DNA from: Stenotrophomonas maltophilia
GTDB lineage: Bacteria > Pseudomonadota > Gammaproteobacteria > Xanthomonadales > Xanthomonadaceae
Direction of reading: 5' to 3'
Length of the DNA: 64,000 bases
Assembly: GCF_006970445.1 (NCBI RefSeq)
Contig: NZ_CP033877.1
Coordinates: 1,434,750-1,498,749, forward strand
Positions 26,168-35,973 of this stretch are shown here, in pieces; the stretch's first letter is position 1, and each line of letters opens with the position of its first letter. Under the pieces are notes generated by a model that was not told the origin of the DNA, made no database searches, and was given only the letters and a program-made list of their open reading frames with translations. Made by a program: the position numbers and the translations under genes.

Positions 26168-28491
26168 CGGGCCGGCACCAGCGTCATCGTGTGCTGCGCC
26201 TTGCCAGGCAGGAACGGCGTCGGCCGCCCATGCACCCAGTCTTCGTGGCCGGCGCCCCAGTACGGCGACAGCGGGTGCCCGCTCTGGCCGCCGGGCATGT
26301 GCACGATGCCGTCGGCCTCGTGGCCGGGCGAGACCACCATGCGTTCGGAGGCACCGAAGTTGGGCGTCTGCACGCGTGGCATGTCACGGTCGCCGGGCAG
26401 GCGGTCGGCCGGCATGCACAGCCAGCGTTTGGCGATGTCCGGCAGCGCCCGTGCGATGGGGTGGCAGATCGCCGCAGCGTTGCGTTCGCCCCAGGTGCGC
26501 TTGGCCAGCGGTCCCTGCTTGGCCAGCTCACTCTCGGTACGGCGTGCCGCGTCGATCAGCAGCGCATCCCAGCTGTCGAAGGCCGGTGGCAGCAGATTGG
26601 CCGGACGCTGCTGCAGCATCGGCCAGGCCACGCCTTCCAGCTGCGCCAGGCGTGGGTCCAGGTAGTCATCGCCCAGTTGCGCGTTGGCCGGTGCCAGCAG
26701 TGCATCGGACAACGTCTCCATCACCTGCGTACGGAACTCGCGCACCACCCGGTAGCTGACCGAACCGGCCGAGGCACGGCCGCCCCATTGATGGCTGGCT
26801 TCCTTCAAACGCTTCAGGGCAGGATCGTCACTGCGTTCGATGACGTCGTGCAGCAGGGCCCACCAGCGCTGCAGGAACACCGCGCGGTCGTCGAGCTGGA
26901 TCGCCAGCAGGTCGTGCTCGTCGAAGCGCTCCTGGATCGCCAGCAGGTCGCGGATCTGCCGCGCGCGGGCACCGAGGTCATACCCACCGTTGCCGACGCT
27001 GGCCAGTGCCTCGCCGTCGAGGACGCGGCCGTTGGCGGTCCACAGGCGATGGTTGGGTGGGTCGATCAATGCCGGCGAGGCATCGCTGCGGATCGGCCAG
27101 GGGGCGCAGTCCTGGTTGCTGGCGGCGGTGAAGCCGGCCGGTGCACAGCCCGGACCGCGATCCGGGCGGGCGCCGATCAGGCGCCAGGCGATGCGTCCGC
27201 TGCGGTCGCCGACCACCAGGTTCTGTGCGGGGATGCCGGCGTGGTCAGCGAACTGCAGGGCACCTTCCAGATCACCGGCACGAGCCAGGTCACCGAAGTC
27301 CAGGCGTACCGCGCCGGGCAGGTGGGCGACCCAGCGCAGCGCATCACCACTGCCATCGGCATGGGTATGCAGGATCGGCCCCCAGGCGGTTTCGCGTACC
27401 GGGAACGGCACGTCGGCCTGGCCGGCCACGGCGATGCGTTCTTCGTGCACGGTCACGGCGGCGTTGGCCGGGTCCGTGCGGTAGTCCGCCGTGTCGATGT
27501 AGCTGTTGGTGAAGCCCCAGGCGACGTGCCCGTTGCTGCCGACGATCACGGCCGGCAGGCCCGGCAGCGAGAAGCCGGTGACATCGACCTGGCCACCGGC
27601 AGCCTCCGGGTCCGGGTAGCGCAGGCGCACGCGGAACCACAGGCCGGGTGCACGCAGGCCCAGGTGCATGTCGTCGGCAACGATGGCGCGGCCGTCGGCG
27701 GTGAGTGCACCGGCCACCGCGAAGTTGTTGCTGCCGATGACGTCGGCCTCTTCCTGCTCGGTGCCCGACTTTCCCTTCAGGGTGCGCAGGTCCAGCTGGC
27801 TGGCGTCGGGCAGGGTGGCATTGCCGGTGGGTTCGCCGAACAGGGGTGCATCCCATTCGGTGCCGTCGTGGGCGATCAATGCGTACAGCGCCGGCGGCAC
27901 CACCGCGCGGATGCGGCTCAGTGCAAGCTCGGTCTGGTTGCCGGGGTCCTGCAGGTCGGCGTACATGGCCAGCCCGGTCAGCACGCTGTCGCTGGCCTGC
28001 CACGGTTGCGGCGATTGCCGCAGCAGCAGGTAGGCCCATGGCCGCACGGAGAGATCGGACAGGCCTTGGTTGACGCCGTCCACGTAGGCACGCACGGCAT
28101 CGCCGTTGTCGCCCAATGCAGCGTCCAGCTGCGCTTCGGTGCGTGCACGCAGGCGGTGCACGCGCATGCGCTTGTCGGCGTCGATGGCCTTCGGCCCGAA
28201 CAGCGCCGACAGTTCGCCGGCGGCGCTACGGCGCATCAGGTCCATCTCGAAATAGCGTTCCTGCGCATGCACGCGGCCGAGTGCGCGCATCGCGTCGGCC
28301 TGGCTGCCGGCAGTGATGGTGACCACGCCCAGCGCATCGCGCTCGATGGTGACCGGCTTGGCCAGGCCGGGCAGTGCATGTTCGCCATCCAGGTCGGCCA
28401 GGCTGCCGCGCAGCAGCAGCCACAGGACCAGTACGGTGACCAGCACGATGGCGATCAATACGCCCAGCACCCAACGCCATGTACGTCGCAT
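26164..28491 (-). CDS. penicillin acylase family (peptidase S45) protein
   Basis: A 775-residue N-terminal-nucleophile hydrolase precursor. One N-terminal membrane segment (about 7-28) exports or anchors it in the periplasm. The alpha-chain part contains ALGRVHAQERYFEMDLMRR (about 70-90). The autocleavage site is in VIGSNNFAVAG with Ser254 as the future N-terminal nucleophile. NNFAVAG continues with GRAIVADDMHLGLRAPGLW, typical for acyl-homoserine-lactone or penicillin acylases. Substrate may be quorum signals or beta-lactams; not decidable here. The last codons read VPAR then TAG, within the SMAG repeat. Confidence 0.88.
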   Translation of the reverse strand: MRRTWRWVLGVLIAIVLVTVLVLWLLLRGSLADLDGEHALPGLAKPVTIERDALGVVTITAGSQADAMRALGRVHAQERYFEMDLMRRSAAGELSALFGPKAIDADKRMRVHRLRARTEAQLDAALGDNGDAVRAYVDGVNQGLSDLSVRPWAYLLLRQSPQPWQASDSVLTGLAMYADLQDPGNQTELALSRIRAVVPPALYALIAHDGTEWDAPLFGEPTGNATLPDASQLDLRTLKGKSGTEQEEADVIGSNNFAVAGALTADGRAIVADDMHLGLRAPGLWFRVRLRYPDPEAAGGQVDVTGFSLPGLPAVIVGSNGHVAWGFTNSYIDTADYRTDPANAAVTVHEERIAVAGQADVPFPVRETAWGPILHTHADGSGDALRWVAHLPGAVRLDFGDLARAGDLEGALQFADHAGIPAQNLVVGDRSGRIAWRLIGARPDRGPGCAPAGFTAASNQDCAPWPIRSDASPALIDPPNHRLWTANGRVLDGEALASVGNGGYDLGARARQIRDLLAIQERFDEHDLLAIQLDDRAVFLQRWWALLHDVIERSDDPALKRLKEASHQWGGRASAGSVSYRVVREFRTQVMETLSDALLAPANAQLGDDYLDPRLAQLEGVAWPMLQQRPANLLPPAFDSWDALLIDAARRTESELAKQGPLAKRTWGERNAAAICHPIARALPDIAKRWLCMPADRLPGDRDMPRVQTPNFGASERMVVSPGHEADGIVHMPGGQSGHPLSPYWGAGHEDWVHGRPTPFLPGKAQHTMTLVPAR

Positions 28492-28616
28492 CGCACGTCC
28501 TTTCCGAACTCGTGGGCCGATTGTAGCCGCAGGCGCAACTGCGACTGATTCCGATTAGATCACCGTATTTTGAAATGCGGCACCCTATGTCACATCGATT
28601 CACAGGAGCCCCCCCC

Positions 28617-29105
28617 ATGAAAGGCAACCCGGACGTCATCGCCTGCCTGAAGGAACTGCTGCGCGGCGAGCTTGCAGCCCGCGACCAGTACTTCATCCAT
28701 TCCCGCCGCTACGAGGACCAGGGCCTGTTCGCGCTGTACGAACGCCTGAACCACGAGATGGAAGAGGAAACCCAGCACGCTGATGCGCTGCTGCGCCGGA
28801 TCCTGTTCCTCGGCGGCGACCCGGACATGCGCCCGCATGCCACCGAGCCGGGCAAGACCGTGGAAGAGATGCTGCAGAAGGATCTCGACACTGAATACGC
28901 GGTTCGGAACAATCTCGCCGCCGGCATGAAGCTGTGCGAGGAGAAGGGCGACTACGTGAGCCGCGACATCCTGTTGGCGCAGCTGAAGGACACCGAGGAA
29001 GACCACGCCTGGTGGCTGGAGCAGCAGCTGGGCCTGATCAAGCGCATCGGCCTGGAGCTGTACCAGCTGAGCAAGATCGACGGCAGCGGCGCCCCGGCGC
29101 ACTGA
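28617..29105 (+). CDS. bfr: bacterioferritin-type ferroxidase, haem ligand replaced
   Basis: Iron-storage protein of 162 residues, starting [15 protein letters not shown] after a caggagc ribosome-binding site. Ferroxidase ligands are kept: E18, E51, H54, E93 (position of E94 in E. coli), E127 and H130. The haem-coordinating Met52 of classical bacterioferritin is Thr here (EEETQHAD instead of DEMKHAD), so homodimers should lack the bridging haem. Such subunits usually pair with a second Met52-bearing Bfr or act alone as ferritin-like stores. An upstream in-frame Met (28575) is poorer because it precedes the ribosome-binding site. Confidence 0.9.
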   Translation: MKGNPDVIACLKELLRGELAARDQYFIHSRRYEDQGLFALYERLNHEMEEETQHADALLRRILFLGGDPDMRPHATEPGKTVEEMLQKDLDTEYAVRNNLAAGMKLCEEKGDYVSRDILLAQLKDTEEDHAWWLEQQLGLIKRIGLELYQLSKIDGSGAPAH

Positions 29106-29122
29106 GCCAGCGCCGCGCTTCG

Positions 29123-29182
29123 GTAGAGCCGACCGCTGGTCGGCTGCGCTGCAAAAAGCAGCCGACCAGCGGTCGGTTCTAC
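29123..29182. repeat. pair of SMAG elements facing each other
   Basis: Forward gtagagccgaccgctggtc (29123) and inverted copy ending ggtcggttctac (29182) with a ten-base gap; each is a hairpin and together they make a long one. It directly follows bfr. Confidence 0.88.
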
Positions 29183-29274
29183 CAGGCGCACAAAGCAATG
29201 TCGCCCGCCAGCACCGGAGCACCGCCAGCCAGCCTTCGCCAGCCAGCTGCTCCATCGCCCGCCAGCCGACAACG

Positions 29275-29302
29275 AAAAAGCCGGGGAATTCCCCGGCTTT
29301 TT
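29275..29302. terminator. bidirectional terminator between bfr and parC
   Basis: aaaaagccgggg, aatt loop, ccccggcttttt: a perfect twelve-base stem with A5 and T5 ends. Between the convergent bfr and parC genes it can serve both strands. Confidence 0.88.
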
Positions 29303-29310
29303 CGTGTCCG

Positions 29311-29349
29311 GGGTCGGATCCGTTTTCAACGAAAACGGCTCTGACCCCG
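29311..29349. repeat. inverted repeat of the GGGTC...GACCC family (copy 1)
   Basis: ggggtcggatccgttttc and gaaaacggctctgacccc around aac; arms differ at a few internal positions. A related copy is at 40029-40071. Confidence 0.7.
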
Positions 29350-29362
29350 TTGGGATCGAAAA

Positions 29363-29464
29363 CGCCAACCGAGGTTGGCGTCTATCGGGGCAAGGCGTGT
29401 CAACCAAGGTTGACACCCACCTCAACCAAGGTTGACACCCACCTCAATCAAGGTTGACACCCGC
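29363..29464. repeat. cluster of short palindromes, three in a 22-base tandem array
   Basis: First a palindrome cgccaaccgaggttggcg (29363-29380), then three copies of a 22-base unit (tcaaccaaggttgacaccca and cc; from 29400, 29422 and 29444), each unit itself a tcaacc/ggttga palindrome; the third has one substitution. The 379-base stretch 29106-29484 holds only repeats and the terminator, no gene. Confidence 0.8.
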
Positions 29465-29484
29465 CAGGGGCAGGGCCCCATGCC

Positions 29485-31728
<2,244 letters not shown>

Positions 31729-31788
31729 GCGGCGTTGTTACCTGTTGTCGGGAGGCGGCGACGGCGGTCGCCGCTCGCAATCCTGTGA

Positions 31789-32670
31789 TTATCCGGATGC
31801 GGCGGGGGATGCCAAGCCGCGCGCAGGGTCCAACCCGGTTTCCAGGCCGTGTCCGGCCCGTGCCAGGTAGCGCCCCGGTGGCAGCCCGAAGTGGCGGCGG
31901 AACACGGTGACGAAGGCGCTGGCGCTGCTGAAGCCCAGTGCGTGGGCGATATCGGCCACGCTGCGGCCGTCGGTCAGCTGGCGCAGGGCTTCGGACAGGC
32001 GGGCCTGCTGCCGCCACTGGGCGAAGCTGAGCGTGGTCTCGTCGCGGAAGTGGCGGGTCAGGCTGCGCGGCGACAGCCCGGCCCAGTGCGCCCATTCGGC
32101 CAGGCTGCGCTCGTCGGACGGGTCGGCCAGCAGCTGCGAGGCGATCTTCAGCAGGCGCCGGTCGTGCGGCATCGGCAGGTGCATGCGCTGGCGCGGCGCG
32201 GTGCGGATCTCGTCCAGCAGCACGTCGATGATGTGCTGGCGCTCGGGTGTGGTCTCATAACCCAGCGGCCATTCGCAGATGCGGTCGGCCAGCGCCTGCG
32301 CCAGCTTGGGCAGGCCCAGCACGCAGGGGTCGGCGGGCAGGGTGGCGCAGGCCGGTGCCGCCAACGCCATGCCCCAGCCACGCAGCGGGCCGTCGAGGGT
32401 GACCGTATGCGGTTCCAGCGGCGGCATCCAGCCGGCCGAGCCCGGCGCCAGCGACCAGGTGCCATGCGAGGTGCGGGTGGTCAGCAGGCCGCGTTCGACG
32501 CAGATCAGCTGGGCACGCTGATGGTGGTGCCAGTCGACCTCACGGGCCAGGCCCTGCTGGCTGTCGAAGCGGAAGGCAATGACCGGCGGGCCGTCATTGC
32601 GCTCGAACCAGTCCAGTGCGTCATCCCCGAGCAGGCGCTTGGGAACCTGAATTTCTGCCTTGTTCATCAT
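31789..32670 (-). CDS. AraC-family transcriptional regulator
   Basis: A 293-residue regulator: N-terminal cupin-type sensor domain (VDWHHHQRAQLICVERGLL, with the HHH typical of this AraC subgroup) and C-terminal double helix-turn-helix (about 175-275: AGLSPRSLTRHFRDETTLSF and VADIAHALGFSSASAFVTVF). The start is uncertain: MM at 32670/32667 is used, but an in-frame ATG at 32697 is possible; open frame further upstream overlaps the emrR control region and looks non-coding. It is divergent from emrRCAB but could regulate itself, the pump or neither. Confidence 0.85.
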   Translation of the reverse strand: MMNKAEIQVPKRLLGDDALDWFERNDGPPVIAFRFDSQQGLAREVDWHHHQRAQLICVERGLLTTRTSHGTWSLAPGSAGWMPPLEPHTVTLDGPLRGWGMALAAPACATLPADPCVLGLPKLAQALADRICEWPLGYETTPERQHIIDVLLDEIRTAPRQRMHLPMPHDRRLLKIASQLLADPSDERSLAEWAHWAGLSPRSLTRHFRDETTLSFAQWRQQARLSEALRQLTDGRSVADIAHALGFSSASAFVTVFRRHFGLPPGRYLARAGHGLETGLDPARGLASPAASG

Positions 32671-32703
32671 ATCCACTGGCTGAAATGTGTCATCCATTGG
32701 CTG
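32671..32703. promoter_or_regulatory. direct repeat, candidate AraC-type operator
   Basis: atccactggctg (32671-32682) and atccattggctg (32692-32703) are the same 12-mer with one change, spaced exactly 21 bases, the two-turn spacing used by AraC-family dimers. It lies at the start of the AraC gene and would suit autorepression. If the ATG at 32697 is used, part of it is coding. Confidence 0.4.
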
Positions 32704-32796
32704 GATTGTACTACCGGGCCACCTGACCAGATCATTAAGGTAGGCGCCTTCACTGATCGAGCCCGCTGCTGCAACACAGCATTCGATGCCAGATCG

Positions 32797-32818
32797 AATA
32801 TTTCCATTGAGAAATATT
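32797..32818. promoter_or_regulatory. palindrome upstream of emrR, candidate MarR-type operator
   Basis: AATATTTC CATTGA GAAATATT: eight-base perfect arms with a six-base centre, 25 bases before the emrR start. Size and AT-richness fit a MarR-family operator, and EmrR is known to repress its own pump operon. Confidence 0.5.
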
Positions 32819-32842
32819 TTTTTTGGAAGAGAATGCTCCCCC

Positions 32843-33286
32843 ATGATCTGTCCCGCAACCACTCCCCCCAGCTTCGGCCTGCTGCTGCGCCAGGTGCGCG
32901 ACGGCCTGGTCCGCCAACTCGACGCGTCCATGGCTGAAGAAGATCTGGGTATCGGCTTCACCCACTACATCGGGTTGAAGGTGCTTTCCAACATGGCGCC
33001 GTGCACCGCCAACGAGCTGGCCCAGGCCATCGACCAGGTGCCCAGCGCGGTGACCCGGCTGCTGGACAAGCTGGAGGCGCTGGGTTGCGTCCGCCGCGAG
33101 CCGCATGCGCAGGACCGGCGGGCACTGCAGATCGTACTGACCGATGAAGGCCGCGCGCTGTGGGCGCGGTTGAAGCTGCGCGGCGACGCGGTGATGGATT
33201 ACGCCCTACGCGATCTTTCCGCCGATGAGCGCACGCTGCTGCTGTCCCTCCTTACCCGAATCCGCGATTCACTGACGACCCCATGA
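32843..33286 (+). CDS. emrR: MarR-family repressor of the Emr pump
   Basis: A 147-residue MarR-type winged-helix regulator. The core reads FTHYIGLKVLSNMAPCTANELAQAIDQVPSAVTRLLDKLEALGCV, followed by the wing REPHAQDRRALQIVLTDEG (DxRxxxxxLT signature). Start MICPATTPP is chosen since ggaagaga lies upstream and an earlier in-frame Met would overlap the operator palindrome. The gene order emrR-emrC-emrA-emrB matches the described S. maltophilia emrRCAB operon, where EmrR represses and ligand releases. Overlaps emrC by 4 bases. Confidence 0.92.
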   Translation: MICPATTPPSFGLLLRQVRDGLVRQLDASMAEEDLGIGFTHYIGLKVLSNMAPCTANELAQAIDQVPSAVTRLLDKLEALGCVRREPHAQDRRALQIVLTDEGRALWARLKLRGDAVMDYALRDLSADERTLLLSLLTRIRDSLTTP

Positions 33287-34776
33287 ACCCGATCCCGCAT
33301 TCCACTCTCCGCCGGTCCGGGCGCGCGCTGCTGGTGTCAGCGCTGGCCCTGGCCCTGGCTGCCTGCGCCAGCAGTCGTGGCCTCAACCCGCAGGGCCACG
33401 TGCTTGACGTGGACAGCCTGCACAGCGAACGCACCCTGGCCGACACCGACCTGAGCGCCACCGGCTTCCCGGCGCAGGACTGGTGGAAGGCGCTGGGCGA
33501 TGCGCAGCTGGACGCGCTGGTTGCCGAGGGCCTGGCTGGCCACCCGAGCCTGGACGCCGCCGATGCGCGCCTGCGCCAGGCCCAGGCCCAGGTTGGCACC
33601 GCACGTGCCGATGAACTGCCCAGCCTGTCGGTATCCGGTGGCTACACCGGCCTGCGCCTGCCCGAGTCGATGGTCGGCAGCGAGATGGGCGGCCGTTATG
33701 GCGGCAGCAGCCAGGTCGCCTTCGACTTCAGCTACGGCGTGGACCTGTGGGGCGGCAAGCGCGCCGCCTGGGAAGCGGCCGTGGACGGTGCGCATGCCGC
33801 CACCGTCGAGGCACAGGCCGCACGCCTGAACCTGTCCACCGGCATCACCCAGGCCTATGCCGACCTCGCCTATGCGTGGCAGCTCAATGATGTGGCCGAG
33901 GAAGAACTGGCGCGCTCGCAGAAGTCGCTGGAACTGACCCGCCAGCGCCGCAGCGCCGGCATCGACAGCGACCTGCAGGTGCGCCAGGCCGAGGCCCGGG
34001 TGCCGGCCGCGCAGCAGCAGGTGCAGGCCGCACAGCAGCGTATCGACGCGGCCCGCACCGCACTGGCCGCACTGGTCGGCAAGGGCCCGGACCGTGGCCT
34101 GTCGATCCAGCGTCCGCAGCCGCTGAACCCGGTGGCGCTGCAGCTGCCGGGCGTGCTGCCCAGTGAACTGCTGGGCCGTCGCCCCGACATCGTTGCCGCA
34201 CGCTGGCGCGTTGAAGCGGCGGACAAGCAGATCAAGGTTGCGAAGACCAAGTTCTACCCGAGCTTCAACCTGACCGCGCTGGCCGGCGTGGTCGCCCCGA
34301 ACGTGGGTGACCTGTTGAAGAGTAGCTCCACCTTCGCCTACATCGGCCCGGCGCTGAGCCTGCCGATCTTCGAAGGCGGCAAGCTGCGCGCCAACCTGGC
34401 CAACACCGATGCGCAGTACGACCTGGCGGTGGCCAACTACAACCAGACCGTGCTCGACGCACTGCGCGACGTTGCCGACCAGGTCAACGCGGTGCGCTCG
34501 CTGGCACAGCAGGCGCACTCGCAGCAGCAGGCAGTGGACACCGCACGCTCGGCCTTCGACCTGGCCCAGCAGCGCTACCGCGCCGGCATCGGCAGCTACC
34601 TGGACGTGCTGACCGCGCAGTCCACCCTGCTGCAGTCGCAGCAGCAGCTGGCCGGCCTGCAGTCGCAGCAGGTGCAGAACTCGGTACGCCTGAGCAAGGC
34701 GCTGGGCGGTGGTTTCCAGCCCGCTGATGCCGACCGCGCACCGATCGCCTCCCATTCCGATTCCTCGCATTCCTGA
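33283..34776 (+). CDS. emrC: outer-membrane channel of the EmrCAB pump (NodT/OprM family lipoprotein)
   Basis: A 497-residue TolC-like outer-membrane factor. It is a lipoprotein: signal with lipobox LAAC, Cys28. Two repeated coiled-coil modules are visible, each with the pattern of an OMF: PSLDAADARLRQAQAQVGTA (first) and LGRRPDIVAARWRVEAADKQIKVAKTKFYPSF (second), with AQQRYRAGIGSYLDVLTAQ. Tail is Ser/Asp rich. Forms the exit duct for EmrA/EmrB. Having a dedicated OMF inside an emr operon is a feature of this species. Confidence 0.93.
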   Translation: MNPIPHSTLRRSGRALLVSALALALAACASSRGLNPQGHVLDVDSLHSERTLADTDLSATGFPAQDWWKALGDAQLDALVAEGLAGHPSLDAADARLRQAQAQVGTARADELPSLSVSGGYTGLRLPESMVGSEMGGRYGGSSQVAFDFSYGVDLWGGKRAAWEAAVDGAHAATVEAQAARLNLSTGITQAYADLAYAWQLNDVAEEELARSQKSLELTRQRRSAGIDSDLQVRQAEARVPAAQQQVQAAQQRIDAARTALAALVGKGPDRGLSIQRPQPLNPVALQLPGVLPSELLGRRPDIVAARWRVEAADKQIKVAKTKFYPSFNLTALAGVVAPNVGDLLKSSSTFAYIGPALSLPIFEGGKLRANLANTDAQYDLAVANYNQTVLDALRDVADQVNAVRSLAQQAHSQQQAVDTARSAFDLAQQRYRAGIGSYLDVLTAQSTLLQSQQQLAGLQSQQVQNSVRLSKALGGGFQPADADRAPIASHSDSSHS

Positions 34777-34787
34777 AGCCCTTCGCC

Positions 34788-35966
34788 ATGAGCCAGACCC
34801 AAGACCCCGCGGCCCCGGCCGCCTCCAACCGCCGCGGCAACCTGCTGCGCGGCCTGTTCGTGATCGTCGTGCTGCTGCTTGCCGCACTGGCGTTGTGGTA
34901 CTTCATGTTCGGCCGTTGGTTCGAAGAGACCGACGATGCCTACGTGCAGGGCAACCAGGTGCAGATCACCCCGCTGGTGACCGGTACCGTGGTCGCCATC
35001 AACGCCGATGACGGCATGCGCGTGGAGCGCGGCCAGCTGCTGGTGCAGCTGGACCCGTCCGATACCTCGGTGGCGCTGCAACAGGCCGAGGCCAACCTGG
35101 CCAAGACCGTGCGCCAGACCCGTGGCCTGTACCGCAGCGTGGAAGGCGCGCAGGCGGACTTGAACGCCCGCCAGGTGACCCTGAAGCGCGTGCGCGACGA
35201 CTTCGCCCGCCGCAAGGACCTGGCCGCCACCGGCGCCATCTCCAACGAAGAACTGGCCCATGCCCGTGACGAGCTGGCTGCTGCCGAAGCGGCCGTGGCC
35301 GGTTCGCGCGAAACCGTCGAGCGCAACCGCGCGCTGGTCGACGACACCGTGATCGCCACCCAGCCGGACGTGCAGGCGGCCGCCGCGCAGCTGCGCCAGG
35401 CCTTCCTCAACAACGCCCGCGCTGGCATCGTTGCGCCGGTCACCGGCTACGTCGCCCGTCGTTCGGTGCAGGTCGGCCAGCGCGTGCAGCCGGGCAATGC
35501 CCTGATGGCCGTGGTGCCGACCGAGCAGATGTGGGTCGAGGCCAACTTCAAGGAAACCCAGCTGCGCCACATGCGCCTGGGCCAGGAAGTGGAGCTGAAG
35601 TCGGACCTGTACGCCGGTGACGTGAAGTACAAGGGCCGCATCCAGAGTCTGGGCCTGGGCACCGGCTCGGCGTTCTCGCTGCTGCCGGCGCAGAACGCCA
35701 GCGGCAACTGGATCAAGATCGTGCAGCGCGTGCCGGTGCGCATCGCCATCGATGCCAAGCAGCTGGCCGAACACCCGCTGCGCATCGGCCTGTCGATGAA
35801 GGCCGAAGTGAGCCTGCGCGACCAGAAGGGTGAAGTGCTGCCGAGCACCCCGGCCAAGGGCACGGTGTTCGACACCGACGTGTATGCCAAGCAGCTGCAT
35901 GATGCCGATGAGGTGATCCACACGATCATCCAGGGCAACCTGCCGCAGCAGGCGAAGGTGGGCTGA
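34788..35966 (+). CDS. emrA: EmrA-type membrane fusion protein
   Basis: Periplasmic adaptor, 392 residues. One N-terminal membrane segment (about 22-42), then ETDDAYVQGNQVQITPLVTG, the classic HlyD-family lipoyl motif start. A helical hairpin follows (QQAEANLAKTVRQTRGLYRS... AAAAQLRQAFLNNARA), then ITAPVTGYVARRSVQVGQRV (here IVAPVTGYVARRSVQVGQ) and a beta-barrel with FKETQLRHMRLGQEVELKSD. 11 bases downstream of emrC. Confidence 0.95.
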   Translation: MSQTQDPAAPAASNRRGNLLRGLFVIVVLLLAALALWYFMFGRWFEETDDAYVQGNQVQITPLVTGTVVAINADDGMRVERGQLLVQLDPSDTSVALQQAEANLAKTVRQTRGLYRSVEGAQADLNARQVTLKRVRDDFARRKDLAATGAISNEELAHARDELAAAEAAVAGSRETVERNRALVDDTVIATQPDVQAAAAQLRQAFLNNARAGIVAPVTGYVARRSVQVGQRVQPGNALMAVVPTEQMWVEANFKETQLRHMRLGQEVELKSDLYAGDVKYKGRIQSLGLGTGSAFSLLPAQNASGNWIKIVQRVPVRIAIDAKQLAEHPLRIGLSMKAEVSLRDQKGEVLPSTPAKGTVFDTDVYAKQLHDADEVIHTIIQGNLPQQAKVG

Positions 35967-35973
35967 GGTCGCC

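Noticed and set aside
26095..28548. Open frame of about 800 codons antisense to the acylase gene
   Set aside because: Shadow frame; the acylase has the GSNNFAVAG site and a signal anchor.
29400..29464. CRISPR-like array of 22-base units
   Set aside because: Units are contiguous with no spacers and each is a palindrome; no cas genes.
32671..32961. N-terminal extension of the AraC protein
   Set aside because: Runs through the emrR operator and start region; no domain similarity in that part.
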